A stretch of 53,738 nucleotides of DNA from Deltaproteobacteria bacterium (GTDB lineage Bacteria; Desulfobacterota; Desulfarculia; Adiutricales; Adiutricaceae): the NCBI GenBank assembly GCA_031279515.1, contig JAITII010000089.1, positions 1 through 53,738 of the forward strand. The letters run 5' to 3'. The notes beneath the pieces are model-generated. The model was not told the origin of the DNA. It searched no databases and saw only the letters and a list, made by a program, of their open reading frames with translations. Below, in pieces: positions 35,764-44,679 of this stretch. The position numbers and the translations under genes are program-made. How positions within the stretch are numbered: position 1 is the first letter of the stretch; each line of letters opens with the position of its first letter.

Positions 35764-36567
35764 ATGTCAATACTGGTAGGATTCTTAGGTTACGGTTCCA
35801 TGGCTCAGGCCATATCGGAAGGCCTTGATAAAAGTGGCCTTGCCGTTTACGCAAGACAGATGGCAAGCGATATCAACAAGGGCCCCTTGGAAAAGGTCCA
35901 AGGGGAAAGGGGCTTTACCATAGCTCCCAATAACAAGGCCCTTTTGGAAAAGTCACCCATCGTGGTCATAGCAGTAAAGCCCCACCAGGTGAGGCAGGCT
36001 TTAACTGAAGTCCATGAGGCCATAAACGAACAGCTCTTCATCTCCATAGCCGCGGGTATTACACTTAGCACCCTGGAAGAGTACATACCCCAGCCTGCAT
36101 CCATAATAAGGGTCATACCCAATCTTCCGGCTCTGGTAGGAAAAGGCGTGACCCTTTTGGCCTCACTTCCCAATACCAACAAAGAGGATGTGGAAAACGC
36201 CAAGAAGATCTTCTCAGCTGTAGGTGAGGTGGTGGAACTACCCGAGTCCCTCTTTAACCAGGGGACAGCGGTCTCAGGCTCTGGGCCTGCCTATTTCTTT
36301 TTGGTAATGGAAGCCATGATCCGCGGGGCTGTGCGCTTAGGACTCCCCTGGGATCTAGCTCGCAAGCTTGTGGTCAAGACCTGTGAAGGTGCTGCAGCAA
36401 CAGCTTTAGCCCGGCCCCGCCAGCACCTATCGGATCTCCGCGACCAGGTTACTTCTCCCGGTGGCACCACCGCCGAGGGCCTTTTGGCCTTGGAAGAAGG
36501 TAAGATTAATGCCCTCTTCCAGGAAGCCCTAAAAGCTGCTGCCTTGAGGGGTAGGGAATTAGGCTAA
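35764..36567 (+). CDS. proC: Pyrroline-5-carboxylate reductase
   Basis: 267 residues. The N-terminal Rossmann fold shows GFLGYGSMAQAISEGL, a VIAVKPHQV strand and a VIPNLPALVGKG stretch. The C-terminal dimerisation domain carries the ProC signature (SGSGPAYFF, DQVTSPGGTTAEGL). It catalyses the last NAD(P)H-dependent step of proline synthesis. It starts 6 bases after pta, so the two are probably co-transcribed although metabolically unrelated. Confidence 0.96.
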   Translation: MSILVGFLGYGSMAQAISEGLDKSGLAVYARQMASDINKGPLEKVQGERGFTIAPNNKALLEKSPIVVIAVKPHQVRQALTEVHEAINEQLFISIAAGITLSTLEEYIPQPASIIRVIPNLPALVGKGVTLLASLPNTNKEDVENAKKIFSAVGEVVELPESLFNQGTAVSGSGPAYFFLVMEAMIRGAVRLGLPWDLARKLVVKTCEGAAATALARPRQHLSDLRDQVTSPGGTTAEGLLALEEGKINALFQEALKAAALRGRELG

Positions 36568-36623
36568 AGTACCCCTTTGTTTTTACTAAATTCTGCCTAG
36601 CTAAGACCAATAAAGGACATCAG

Positions 36624-36845
36624 TTGACTAAAAAAATAAAAAAACGCCTCCTATACGATCCCAATACCAAGTTCCTCCAGGACCGTTTGTCCTGTTTTGG
36701 CGCCTATGACAATACTGACGAGTATTGCTCCAAGTGCTGCGCCCTTTCCCTGTCCTGCCTCATTGAGGAATATGGCTGCGATGAATGCGATTGGCTAGAC
36801 GAATTTAATTCGACAATACGACTAGTAGCCTATCCTTTTCATTAG
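36624..36845 (+). CDS. Small cysteine-rich protein, probable metal-binding
   Basis: 73 residues. Seven cysteines at 24, 35, 38, 39, 45, 52 and 55 are arranged C-x10-C-x2-C-C-x5-C-x6-C-x2-C, with FG after the first (SCFGAYDNTDEYCSKCC). C-x10-C-x2-C-x6-C patterns of this kind occur in small zinc-binding modules, so zinc or Fe-S binding is inferred. The N-terminus is basic (KKIKKR) and the C-terminal half acidic. The start is TTG, with AAGGAC upstream at good spacing. It lies 56 bases behind proC and may share its transcript. No specific family was recognised. Confidence 0.65.
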   Translation: MTKKIKKRLLYDPNTKFLQDRLSCFGAYDNTDEYCSKCCALSLSCLIEEYGCDECDWLDEFNSTIRLVAYPFH

Positions 36846-37513
36846 TAAAGGGCATAATCTCCAATACTTATGCTTACATATCCCAAGGATTATAGCCTAA
36901 GGTGTGGGAGAGCTGCCAATTTCAGAGGAAATATCGCGAGAAATGAGGGAAAAATAAAAAGATCTAAGCCTAGCCTTGGGACCCTTTTGATTTTGCTAGG
37001 GTGTGCCATTTTTGTCTTATAGACTAAAGTATCCTTTATCTTTAGTTTGTATTATTACAAAAGCGTAAGCTTGTGAAAGAGCTCAAAGATTTTGGAAGAT
37101 TTTCTATTAAAGACTTTTTGGTAAAAATTTAAATAAAAAAACGCCTGGGACCTGCGTATATGCTATTCGCAGCTGAAAAAATGTAAATATCAGCCGGTTC
37201 ATTGAAGTATAATCATTTAGTAGTGGAAAAATAACACCCTTATCTCCAAAACTTTTACAAGAATTTTAAATACTTTGAAAAGGATTTATTTTGCACTAGC
37301 CTTATGCCACTGGTCTTAGAGATTAGAAAAATATACTAGATCCCAAAAAAGAATGCCTATGCGGGTTTAGAAGACGCATAAGCTGCCAATGGCAGAAAAA
37401 AATATAAAATGCCAGAGAACCTAAGATTTATGGAAGGAAAATCTTAAAAACACCAAGACCCATTCTAAGCCCCCTCTTCTGGCCTTTAGCGCAAATTGGG
37501 GGACTATAAAAAG
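36846..37513. other. AT-rich non-coding gap
   Basis: 668 bases with no gene. A short hairpin CTGCG-(11)-CGCAG lies near 37154-37173, followed on the minus strand by a T-run further on. No promoter could be fixed with confidence. Confidence 0.5.
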
Positions 37514-38377
37514 ATGAAACGAACTGCATATACCTTATTTTTAATATCCATTGCCATCTTGTGCCTAAATGGCTGCGCCCAGTCCTCACAGACCCTGTGG
37601 AAAAACGCAGTAATGATGAGCACTCCCATGGGTTTTTCCCCAGTGGAGCTAGAGGTCCCGCCTTTTCACTTGGCAGGACTTATTAAAAAAGGAACCCCTT
37701 CAAGAGAGCTCGTGGTCTATCTAGAAGGGGACGGTCGCGCCATCATCCGAGGCAGGCCCTCGGCGGATCCCACGCCCCGCACCTCCCAATCCCTAGAACT
37801 AGCCCTCTTGGATCCAGCGCCTAATATCCTATATTTAGCGCGCATAGGCCAATTCCTCTCCGCCTACGCCCAGGACCGTTACCAGCCCCTCTGGAGTGAA
37901 CGCAGGCTGGCTCCGGAGGTGGTAGAAGCCGCAAGTAGGGCCATAGACAGTGCCAAGGCTATGGTAGGTGCCAGCTATATCCATATCATTGGGTATTCCG
38001 GAGGAGGGGGACTTGCGGTCCTCCTGGCGGAAAACCGCACAGACGTCTTATCCCTCGTAACTGTAGCCGGTCTTTTGGACACGGTCTGGTGGGTGGAGAC
38101 CAGGGGCTACAAGCCTTTAACGGGTTCCTTAAATCCAGTGGACAAGGTCTCAGAGATACTCACCCTCCCACAGATCCACTTTTTCGGCATAGAGGACAAT
38201 ATCATCCCACCGGAGATGTCCCGGGTCTACGCCTCCAAGGGAAACTTTTCCGATCTCCGCCGCCTGGGGGTGCCCACCAACCATTACGAGGCCTGGACCT
38301 CTATGTGGTCAGAACTCTTAAATAACTACGTCCTTCCCATGCGGCGTTTGGCCTCCCAAAGGCTAGATTCCATCTAA
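37514..38377 (+). CDS. Alpha/beta-hydrolase-fold lipoprotein
   Basis: 287 residues. An N-terminal lipoprotein signal (MKRTAYTLFLISIAILC) ends in the lipobox LNGC, so the mature protein starts at a lipidated Cys. The hydrolase core has a strand VVYLEGDG, a nucleophile elbow GYSGGG with Ser near 161, a likely acid in FGIEDNIIPPE and a likely His in PTNHYEAW. That is a complete Ser-Asp-His set for an esterase or lipase-like enzyme. The start is ATG at 37514; an in-frame TTG at 37496 would put charge before the signal peptide. Monocistronic. Substrate unknown. Confidence 0.8.
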   Translation: MKRTAYTLFLISIAILCLNGCAQSSQTLWKNAVMMSTPMGFSPVELEVPPFHLAGLIKKGTPSRELVVYLEGDGRAIIRGRPSADPTPRTSQSLELALLDPAPNILYLARIGQFLSAYAQDRYQPLWSERRLAPEVVEAASRAIDSAKAMVGASYIHIIGYSGGGGLAVLLAENRTDVLSLVTVAGLLDTVWWVETRGYKPLTGSLNPVDKVSEILTLPQIHFFGIEDNIIPPEMSRVYASKGNFSDLRRLGVPTNHYEAWTSMWSELLNNYVLPMRRLASQRLDSI

Positions 38378-39079
38378 ACTAGCTAGTTTGCCAAATTTAC
38401 CAGCCTGTCTACAAGCCAAAACCCACCTTGAGTAAACTTTAGCCCTCTTTTCTAGGAAAATACCCCCCCCACTCGTTTTTTGGAAATAGATTCCCTATTG
38501 TAGCCAAAAGTATCCAAGCCTTCCTTGCCAGAATAAAGCCATTGTCCGTGGGGCATTTAACCGTAAGCTTTGCCTAAATGGGCCGAAAATAACCATTGGG
38601 GGCAATGTTTACTCACAGCTTCAGCTTTTCTCGTATCCCTGATATCTAAATAATTATATTGAATTACTAATAACTATATAATATATATTAATATTCTCTC
38701 TTAAAAGGCCACAGTTCCCGGAGTTCTTAGCCTTACTTTTACATCTCCAGCCCACCTAAGTCCGTAATTCTCTTGACAAATAGACAAAAAATATCAAAAA
38801 TCAGAGTTCATAAAAAAATGCCTGCCATGGAGCCCTATTCTGGCTTTCAGGCAAAATAGCAAGATAAATTTGCCTAGAAATTGGGACAACAATCCCTAAA
38901 AATGCTATAGTTACAATACTTTAGAATAAGCCGGCAAATTAGCGTATTTTTTCTTCTGCTGGCGACAATTAAACCTTAAGTTATTTTTAGACGAAATTAG
39001 AAAGACAGTCTAAAATTTGTAAACACCCAGAGGCCCCAAGGGAAAGGGGCAATCACTAATCAAACCCTTTCATGCTTAA
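38378..39079. other. AT-rich gap with orphan hairpin
   Basis: About 700 bases without a gene. A perfect 14-bp palindrome (AAACTAGCTAGTTT, 38376-38389) overlaps the hydrolase stop. A terminator-like hairpin for the minus strand lies at 38812-38853, and a lone TTGACA at 38773-38778 lacks a matching -10. Confidence 0.5.
38812..38853 (-). terminator. Terminator-like hairpin with no visible minus-strand gene
   Basis: TGCCTG (38819-38824) pairs with CAGGCA (38848-38853), and inside it AGCC (38831-38834) pairs with GGCT (38842-38845) around a 7-base loop. On the minus strand the stem runs directly into seven T's (complement of 38812-38818). No minus-strand gene lies upstream of it, so it may end a small RNA, or be a relic. 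Confidence 0.45.
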
Positions 39080-40366
39080 GTGCACAATGAACTACATCAT
39101 CCAGGTCTTTTGGTCTCTATGAACGATTTTAAAGTTGATGGATATATTTCCACTGAAGTAAATCCCGACTCTGTCACCCAGGCAGACATAGTGTTGGGAA
39201 TCTATGCGGATAACTGCGCCGACAATATTGAACTCTGCGTAACTAAGACAGCTGGGGGCCTAGATAGGTACTATCCTGATAAGAAAAGCGTCCTTGTGAA
39301 CCTAGACCTCTGTTCCTCAGATGATACCAAAGACGTTTTCTTCAAGTGTCACAGCGAGGTTCCCAGGATTTACGTCTCTACTTCGCCGGAAGATAGGATT
39401 AAAAAGCACTCCTTTTTTAACCTTGTAACCATAGCCCATCGCCTGAAGGCAAAGGCAGTACTTGTCTTTGATGGTTCCATCGCCTCCATCAAGAAGACCT
39501 GGGTACCTAGGCTTTTAGAACCCATCTTTAAACATAACGCCTCCTTTACCTCTCCTTTGTACTCAAGGCAACACTTTGACTTGCCTGTGACTCAACTTTT
39601 GTCCTATCCCCTCTTCCGGGCCCTTTTTGGCCGCAGGATCCGCAACCCCAATCTGGGAGATGCCGCCTTTTCTGGGGCTTTAAATGAGGTCTTTTTCAAT
39701 ACCACCTCCTGGCCAGCAGAGGAGAGCTATTTTGCTATAGAACTTACCATGGCAGTCCTGGCTGTGGCCCATGGCCCCATCTACCAGTCTTTCATGGGAG
39801 ACCCAAGGGTGGGAAAAAAGAGGCTCATAGTGGACTCGAGCCAGGGTATCGTCTTTACAGAGATCTTAAACTCCTTTTATGAACTCATGCTCCTGTATGC
39901 GCCCCTGTGGCTCAAAGCAAGGCATTCCCGGCCGACATCCATCATAGGCACCGATATCAAGCCTGAGATCCTGCCCCCTAGGGAGCTCACAGAAAATTTT
40001 CTCTCTTTCCAACATACCATTCAGCAACTATCTATCGAGCATGAGGCTATTTGGACTGCGTACTTTCCAAAGCAGTTAGAGCTTTTAAAAAGCCTAAAGA
40101 GCCTACCCATTGACCGCATGGAAATACCAGTGGAAAACTGGGCGGACCTAATCTACACCGGAGCCCTACGCTTTAGAAATCTGGACCATTCGGCAGGACG
40201 GGAATTAGTAAACTCCCTTATACCACCATTTTTAGTGCGGCTTATCAACTTTTCCAAGCTACTAAGCACCATTCCCTCTGGACAAATGAACGCCCTTATT
40301 GAACAAGAGGGCGTAGTCTTCGAGAAGATGAAGCCCCAGCTGGTTGCCGCCTGGAATAATAGCTAG
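39080..40366 (+). CDS. Glycosyltransferase-like protein (GT-A, glucosyl-3-phosphoglycerate synthase-like)
   Basis: 429 codons from GTG. The order of motifs resembles the GT-A enzymes of the mannosylglycerate / glucosylphosphoglycerate synthase group: ADIVLGIYADNCADN, a YPDKKSVLVNLDLCSSDDT strand, LVFDGSIASIKKTWV, SPLYSRQHFD, and LLSYPLFRALFGRRIRNP. The metal-binding DxD seems altered to DGS (VFDGSI), and the usual GGDF reads LGDAAF. The C-terminal 200 residues are helical. An alternative start is the ATG at 39119; neither has a good ribosome-binding site. Monocistronic. Activity is uncertain. Confidence 0.5.
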   Translation: MHNELHHPGLLVSMNDFKVDGYISTEVNPDSVTQADIVLGIYADNCADNIELCVTKTAGGLDRYYPDKKSVLVNLDLCSSDDTKDVFFKCHSEVPRIYVSTSPEDRIKKHSFFNLVTIAHRLKAKAVLVFDGSIASIKKTWVPRLLEPIFKHNASFTSPLYSRQHFDLPVTQLLSYPLFRALFGRRIRNPNLGDAAFSGALNEVFFNTTSWPAEESYFAIELTMAVLAVAHGPIYQSFMGDPRVGKKRLIVDSSQGIVFTEILNSFYELMLLYAPLWLKARHSRPTSIIGTDIKPEILPPRELTENFLSFQHTIQQLSIEHEAIWTAYFPKQLELLKSLKSLPIDRMEIPVENWADLIYTGALRFRNLDHSAGRELVNSLIPPFLVRLINFSKLLSTIPSGQMNALIEQEGVVFEKMKPQLVAAWNNS

Positions 40367-40690
40367 CCTTGTGCTCTCAGATAGCTGTAACTTACAAAAG
40401 TATTAAGGCAAAGGCAGCTTTTATAATTTAGATATTTTTTTCTAAAATGCTCCAGTATCAAGATGCATGGGTAATGCCGGCCCGTTTAATGACCCTTTGC
40501 TTTCAAAATAACCTTTAAGCCATCTATACAGCGGACGCTAAATTCATTTTTGCTAAAGGCCAAAAAGTCTTTTTAGATTCCTTTCCATAGATGGAAATAA
40601 GGTCCAATAATCCCCCAAAATAAGCTAGCTCAATGTTTTCTTGGCATAAACTTGAGGGCAGAACTCCTATTAAGCAGTGATTACTATTTT

Positions 40691-40724
40691 CATGATGCCG
40701 CTATGATATCAAGATGGCATCATG
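40691..40724. promoter_or_regulatory. 34-bp dyad-symmetric element
   Basis: CATGATGCC (40691-40699) and GGCATCATG (40716-40724) are perfect inverted repeats. Exactly at the same centre lies the 8-bp palindrome TGATATCA (40704-40711). The symmetry gives 13 matched pairs out of 17. A direct repeat of ATCATGAG (40719-40726 and 40730-40737) adjoins it. It looks like an operator or recombination site; no obvious target gene is adjacent. Confidence 0.5.
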
Positions 40725-41332
40725 AGGGTATCATGAGCGATTATTTTAGATCTGGCTTTTTGCGAAATTCTGTACTTAGCTCAATTAATACTTTTATGAA
40801 GCTTAAAGCCTCTCCAAAGATTTTTTTCTACTATTTAAGGCGTAATATTATCTAATAATTTTTTATTTTCGCCATAATGAGCTGCTACCAAATTAAGTTA
40901 CAAGCTCTTTTTTATAAACCCAAGATTTTGTTAAGCCAACTTAAAAAAATTTTCTAGGTTAAAATTTTTACAATAAAATCAGCTTACACTATAATGCAGT
41001 CTAATGAACATAGTAAATTGTACAGCCATCTTGGAACTATTTTTTTCATAAAACATTTTATTTGGAAGATTAAATATTAATCTATGAACTAATATCAATT
41101 ATTTATAAAAATTATATAACTTACACTATATTAATAAAGCAAACATTTACATTTTCCCTCTATACGCCATTTCCTCCAATAAATTCCAAAAAATTCTAGG
41201 TTCTTCAATACAAAATGACTTGGATTCAAGTCCCTTCCGCTCAAAGGATAGCTCCCAAATTGAGTTAAGCTTCCAAAAAACAGGTTTTAAAAGGACTAAC
41301 TGTATAGCTCTATAGCCCCCCTAAACTTTAGG

Positions 41333-41361
41333 CTGCAATTTTCCCTCAAAGTCTGTATAAT
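41333..41361 (+). promoter_or_regulatory. Probable promoter of the DUF1573-surE-neuB cluster
   Basis: A perfect -10 TATAAT at 41356-41361, preceded at 17 bases by a weak -35 CTGCAA (41333-41338). The leader to the ATG is about 75 nt. Confidence 0.45.
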
Positions 41362-41442
41362 ATCCGCATGGTCACCCCCACCTTTAGGGCCGCTTTAGCA
41401 TTAACACTCAATATCAACCTGCCCTTTTAAAGGAAATTGAGC

Positions 41443-41955
41443 ATGAATAGACTATTTAAAAGCAAGATAACCTTATGGCCTCACCTCTCGCTCATTTTGG
41501 GGCTCTTTTGGGTGCTTATGCCTTCCCAAGGCTTACTGGCAGCACCCAGTCTTCAGGTAGACTCTATCCAGTTCGATGCCGGCCAAAAACCGGCCGGGAC
41601 CACAGTGAAACACGACTTTATTATTACCAATAACGGGGATGAACCTTTGGTCATCCAACAGGTTATTCCCAGCTGCGGCTGCACTCTAGCTAGCTTTGAT
41701 GACTTTATCGCCCCAGGAAGAACAGGAAAAATCTCTGTAAATGTGGAACTCTATCGGGAATGGGCGGGTCAAGAATACATAAAGTCAGTTACTGTGGTCT
41801 CCAACGACCCCAATAGCCCCATACGCCTTTCTATCCGCGGCACAGTGGGACAAGTGGCCAAACAAAACACTAGTTCAGCTCCCATCCCTAAACCTAAGAC
41901 ATATTTAAGCACTACCTCAGCCCAGGCTGTGGTTGAAAATAACCCAATCTTTTAA
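41443..41955 (+). CDS. DUF1573 family exported protein
   Basis: 170 residues. A signal peptide or membrane anchor (about 8-35) precedes an immunoglobulin-like DUF1573 domain, with FDAGQKPAGTTVKHDFIITN, the hallmark SCGCTLASF and VSNDPNSPIRLSIRG. Such domains are found in periplasmic proteins; no biochemical role is established. The ATG at 41443 is chosen over a TTG at 41437 because AAAGGA sits eight bases before it. First gene of a plus-strand cluster; surE follows after 19 bases. Confidence 0.85.
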   Translation: MNRLFKSKITLWPHLSLILGLFWVLMPSQGLLAAPSLQVDSIQFDAGQKPAGTTVKHDFIITNNGDEPLVIQQVIPSCGCTLASFDDFIAPGRTGKISVNVELYREWAGQEYIKSVTVVSNDPNSPIRLSIRGTVGQVAKQNTSSAPIPKPKTYLSTTSAQAVVENNPIF

Positions 41956-41974
41956 CCTTTAGAGACCTATTACC

Positions 41975-42712
41975 TTGAGGATCCTACTAGTAAACGATGA
42001 CGGCATCCTAGCCGACGGTATAAACGCAGCCTACGTGGCCCTAAGTAAGGAGCACGAGGTATTGGCCCTTGCCCCGGACCGGGAAAGGAGCGCTAGCTCC
42101 CATTCCATCACAGCGCGGGCCCCGGTGAAGATTACCCCCATAGAGCTACCTAGCGGAGGGAAGGGCTACAGTTGCTCCGGCACCCCGGCCGACTGTGCCC
42201 GCCTGGGTATAGAGATCTTCGGTAGCCCCCGCTTTGACATGGTGGTAAGCGGCATCAACAATGACACCAACCTGGGCTTTGACACCAACTACTCTGGCAC
42301 TGTGGGAGGTGCCTTAGAAGGGACCGGTGCTAAGATACCTTCCATCGCCTTTTCTATCCAGAAGACCGACTTTATCGACTGGGTAGGGGCGGGCAAGGTG
42401 GTATTAGAAATCGTAACCAAGTACGCCGACTGGGACATTCCTCCAAATGTCGCATTAAACGTCAATATGCCCTTTCACTTTAAACCAGGGGATTACTCTT
42501 GGGCTCCCATTCAAGCCGTTTGTGCCAAGGAGACCTTTGACGTGACTAGATACCCTGATGGTTCCATGGACTGTACCCGCAGCCGGGAATCCGTACCCCA
42601 ACTCATTAGCCCCTTTTCCGACGTGGAACTTTTTCAAAAGGGCCGCATCACCATAAGCCCTCTAGTGCCCGTCTCCACTCACTGGGATGTCCTCTATAGG
42701 CTCCGAAGTTGA
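41975..42712 (+). CDS. surE: 5'/3'-nucleotidase SurE
   Basis: 245 residues, family length. The metal-site start RILLVNDDGILADGI, a Ser in DRERSASSHSIT, GTPADCARLGI and SGINNDTNLG are all intact. It is a survival/stationary-phase nucleoside monophosphate phosphatase. The start is TTG at 41975, because the protein must begin at MRILLVNDDG and no ATG is available; the ribosome-binding site is weak. Its end overlaps the next gene by 26 bases if that gene starts at 42687. Confidence 0.95.
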   Translation: MRILLVNDDGILADGINAAYVALSKEHEVLALAPDRERSASSHSITARAPVKITPIELPSGGKGYSCSGTPADCARLGIEIFGSPRFDMVVSGINNDTNLGFDTNYSGTVGGALEGTGAKIPSIAFSIQKTDFIDWVGAGKVVLEIVTKYADWDIPPNVALNVNMPFHFKPGDYSWAPIQAVCAKETFDVTRYPDGSMDCTRSRESVPQLISPFSDVELFQKGRITISPLVPVSTHWDVLYRLRS

Positions 42713-43643
42713 CTGTCTACAAAGTTTTTTCCCATCTATGAAGAAAAGTGTATCCCATAGCTTACCTCGCAATCCCTTCGAAATTTTCGGCCTCACCCCC
42801 ACCTTGGTGGGAGAGCTTTCCGAAAAGGACCTTGTAAATGTCTTAAAGGGCATGTATCGCAACCTCCAGAAGGCTTTCCACCCCGATACCGGCGGGGATC
42901 GGGGTGTTGATGGCCGTAACCGAGCCGTGGAATTAAATCTTGCCTTCGAAGCCTTGGATCTAGACAGAAATCTCGTAGCCTTTAGGCAACACCGTAAGAA
43001 CTATCTTTTAACTCACCCATCCAACGCCCGTAACAATACCCTCATATTAAGAGATAGGCTCAAAAACCAGGCTGCCCGCGAGGAAAAGCTAGCGGACGTA
43101 TTTTTTAGCTATCTACTCCACGCTGCCGATGAGACACAGTTAGGGGCCCTGGCCCAATTGGGCGCTAGAAACGTCCTACTTGGCCTTCAAGATGTAGCCA
43201 TAAAAAACAATGTGCGTCACGCCTCTTGGCTCTTGGGGAGCAACTACAAGAATATAGAGATAAACTCCGATGGGGCCTTGCGCACAAGGGCTGTGGGCCG
43301 CAGACACTTTTGCGCATCCAATAACACAGTTTTATTGGGCTGCGTACCCAAAGATACAGTAAACATCACCCCTCTTTTGGAGCGCTGCGCTCCGTCTAGG
43401 ATCTTTAAAAGCCCGGCCATCACAGACTATGACCCAGATGCCCTCCCACAGGTTACTGTACGGAACCTCATAAACCAAGATAACTTCAAAAAATACCTCC
43501 TTTCTAGCCTTAAGCCTATCTTGATGGAAAGCGCCTATCTCTTTTCCCTAAACCGTCACGAATTTTCCTCTTCAGGGCTCATCAGCTTAGAAGGGGTTAT
43601 AGTCAAGATGGAAACCCTTGAAAAGCAGTCTTCAGCACTTTAA
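42687..43643 (+). CDS. J-domain protein of unknown function
   Basis: 318 residues. A J-domain-like segment (about 28-93) contains NPFEIFGLTPT, helix II, the essential HPD in AFHPDTGGD and the family-like LNLAFEAL. The remaining 225 residues match no domain I recognise; no Gly/Phe or Cys-rich DnaJ modules are present. It is likely a specialised Hsp70 co-chaperone. The start may be the ATG at 42687 (overlapping surE) or the ATG at 42738; neither has a clear ribosome-binding site. The 3' end overlaps the NeuB-type gene by 26 bases, so the cluster is tightly coupled. Confidence 0.7.
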   Translation: MSSIGSEVDCLQSFFPSMKKSVSHSLPRNPFEIFGLTPTLVGELSEKDLVNVLKGMYRNLQKAFHPDTGGDRGVDGRNRAVELNLAFEALDLDRNLVAFRQHRKNYLLTHPSNARNNTLILRDRLKNQAAREEKLADVFFSYLLHAADETQLGALAQLGARNVLLGLQDVAIKNNVRHASWLLGSNYKNIEINSDGALRTRAVGRRHFCASNNTVLLGCVPKDTVNITPLLERCAPSRIFKSPAITDYDPDALPQVTVRNLINQDNFKKYLLSSLKPILMESAYLFSLNRHEFSSSGLISLEGVIVKMETLEKQSSAL

Positions 43644-44679
43644 GCAAAATAAACCCTTCATAATCCTGGATATCGGCACCAACCCCATGGGGGACCCCAT
43701 CCTGGCCGACCGTATGGTACGGGCTGCGGCCCAAACAGGTGCCTTAGTAAAATTCCAGGCCTATAGGGTCTCTGAGCTCTTGCATCCAAACCATCCGGCA
43801 TACTCTATGCTCCTTTTGGAAGAGACCCCCTCTTCTCTTCTCTCCCAGATGATAGATCTTACCCAAAGCCTTTCTGCCCCCTGCGGCATAACTGTCTTTT
43901 CCCCAGAGGGTATTAGGCTAGCCAAAGAGAAAAAGGTTGATTTTATCAAGATCGCCTCGGGGGATATTACTTACCATCTTCTGATAAAGATGGCTGCAGA
44001 GACCGGCATCCCCCTTATTCTTTCCACAGGATGTGCCGATCAAAAAGATGTGGACTCGGCCTTAAAAGTGGCACGGATTGCTGGGGCTAAGCTATTAGCC
44101 CTCCTCCACTGCGTTTCTCTCTATCCAGCACCAATTGAGGCCTCCAACCTTGCAGTAATGGATAACTGGCTAAAGTTAGCCCTTCCAGCGGGTTTTTCTG
44201 ACCACAGTCTAGGAATAGAAGCCTCGCAAGCCGCCCTAGCCCTGGGGGCCGTGGCCCTGGAAAGGCATTTCACAGTGGACCCAAAGCTACCTGGGGGGGA
44301 TAATGACATTAGTATTACTGAGACTGAAGCTAAAAGGCTCATGGACTTTGCTAATTATCCCCACAGCGAAAAAATGGATATCTCCTCTGTTAATAAGACC
44401 CCGCTGTGGGGTAAAATCCCTAAAAGGATACTTAAGGGCGAAGACCCCCTGGTCCTACGCCGGCACCTTGTAGCCAAACACCCCTTAAAAAAGGGCCAAA
44501 AAGTTAGAACGGATGATTTTTTATATCTGCGAGTGGGCCGCAACCTTTGCGGCCCTCCCATAGGCGCAGATGTAGATTTGACAAACAGCGAGCTTACCCG
44601 GGACCTGGATTTAATGGAGATACTTAAAACTGGCGATCTAAGGCCCGTAAATCCAAACACCCATTTTGGAGGAGTATGA
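43618..44679 (+). CDS. neuB: NeuB-family nonulosonic acid synthase
   Basis: 353 residues. The TIM-barrel synthase domain (about 12-270) shows FIILDIGTNPMGD, DFIKIASGDITYHLLI, LLHCVSLYPAP and GFSDHSLGIEASQAALALGA followed by ERHFTVDP. The C-terminal SAF/antifreeze-like domain (about 285-350) has LVAKHPLKKGQKV. The family condenses PEP with a hexosamine to make sialic, legionaminic or pseudaminic-type acids; which one cannot be told from sequence. The start is TTG inside the previous gene. The neuA-type gene lies 1 kb downstream. Confidence 0.87.
   Translation: MKSSLQHFKQNKPFIILDIGTNPMGDPILADRMVRAAAQTGALVKFQAYRVSELLHPNHPAYSMLLLEETPSSLLSQMIDLTQSLSAPCGITVFSPEGIRLAKEKKVDFIKIASGDITYHLLIKMAAETGIPLILSTGCADQKDVDSALKVARIAGAKLLALLHCVSLYPAPIEASNLAVMDNWLKLALPAGFSDHSLGIEASQAALALGAVALERHFTVDPKLPGGDNDISITETEAKRLMDFANYPHSEKMDISSVNKTPLWGKIPKRILKGEDPLVLRRHLVAKHPLKKGQKVRTDDFLYLRVGRNLCGPPIGADVDLTNSELTRDLDLMEILKTGDLRPVNPNTHFGGV

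Larger units (their letters stand above)
40367..41442. other. AT-rich gap with a strong dyad
   Basis: About 1.08 kb. A 67-codon frame from a TTG at 40652 is not credible as a gene. Structures seen are the 34-bp dyad at 40691-40724, a GACTTG-GATT-CAAGTC hairpin (41219-41234) and the promoter of the next operon. Confidence 0.55.

Noticed and set aside
40652-40855. 67-codon plus-strand frame from a TTG
   Set aside because: No ribosome-binding site or known family, and part of it is the 34-bp dyad, so a regulatory site explains the region better.
41217-41240. tRNA T-arm-like sequence (GGATTCAAGTCC)
   Set aside because: Stem bases do not pair as a T-arm and no acceptor, D or anticodon arms surround it; it is a simple 6-bp hairpin.
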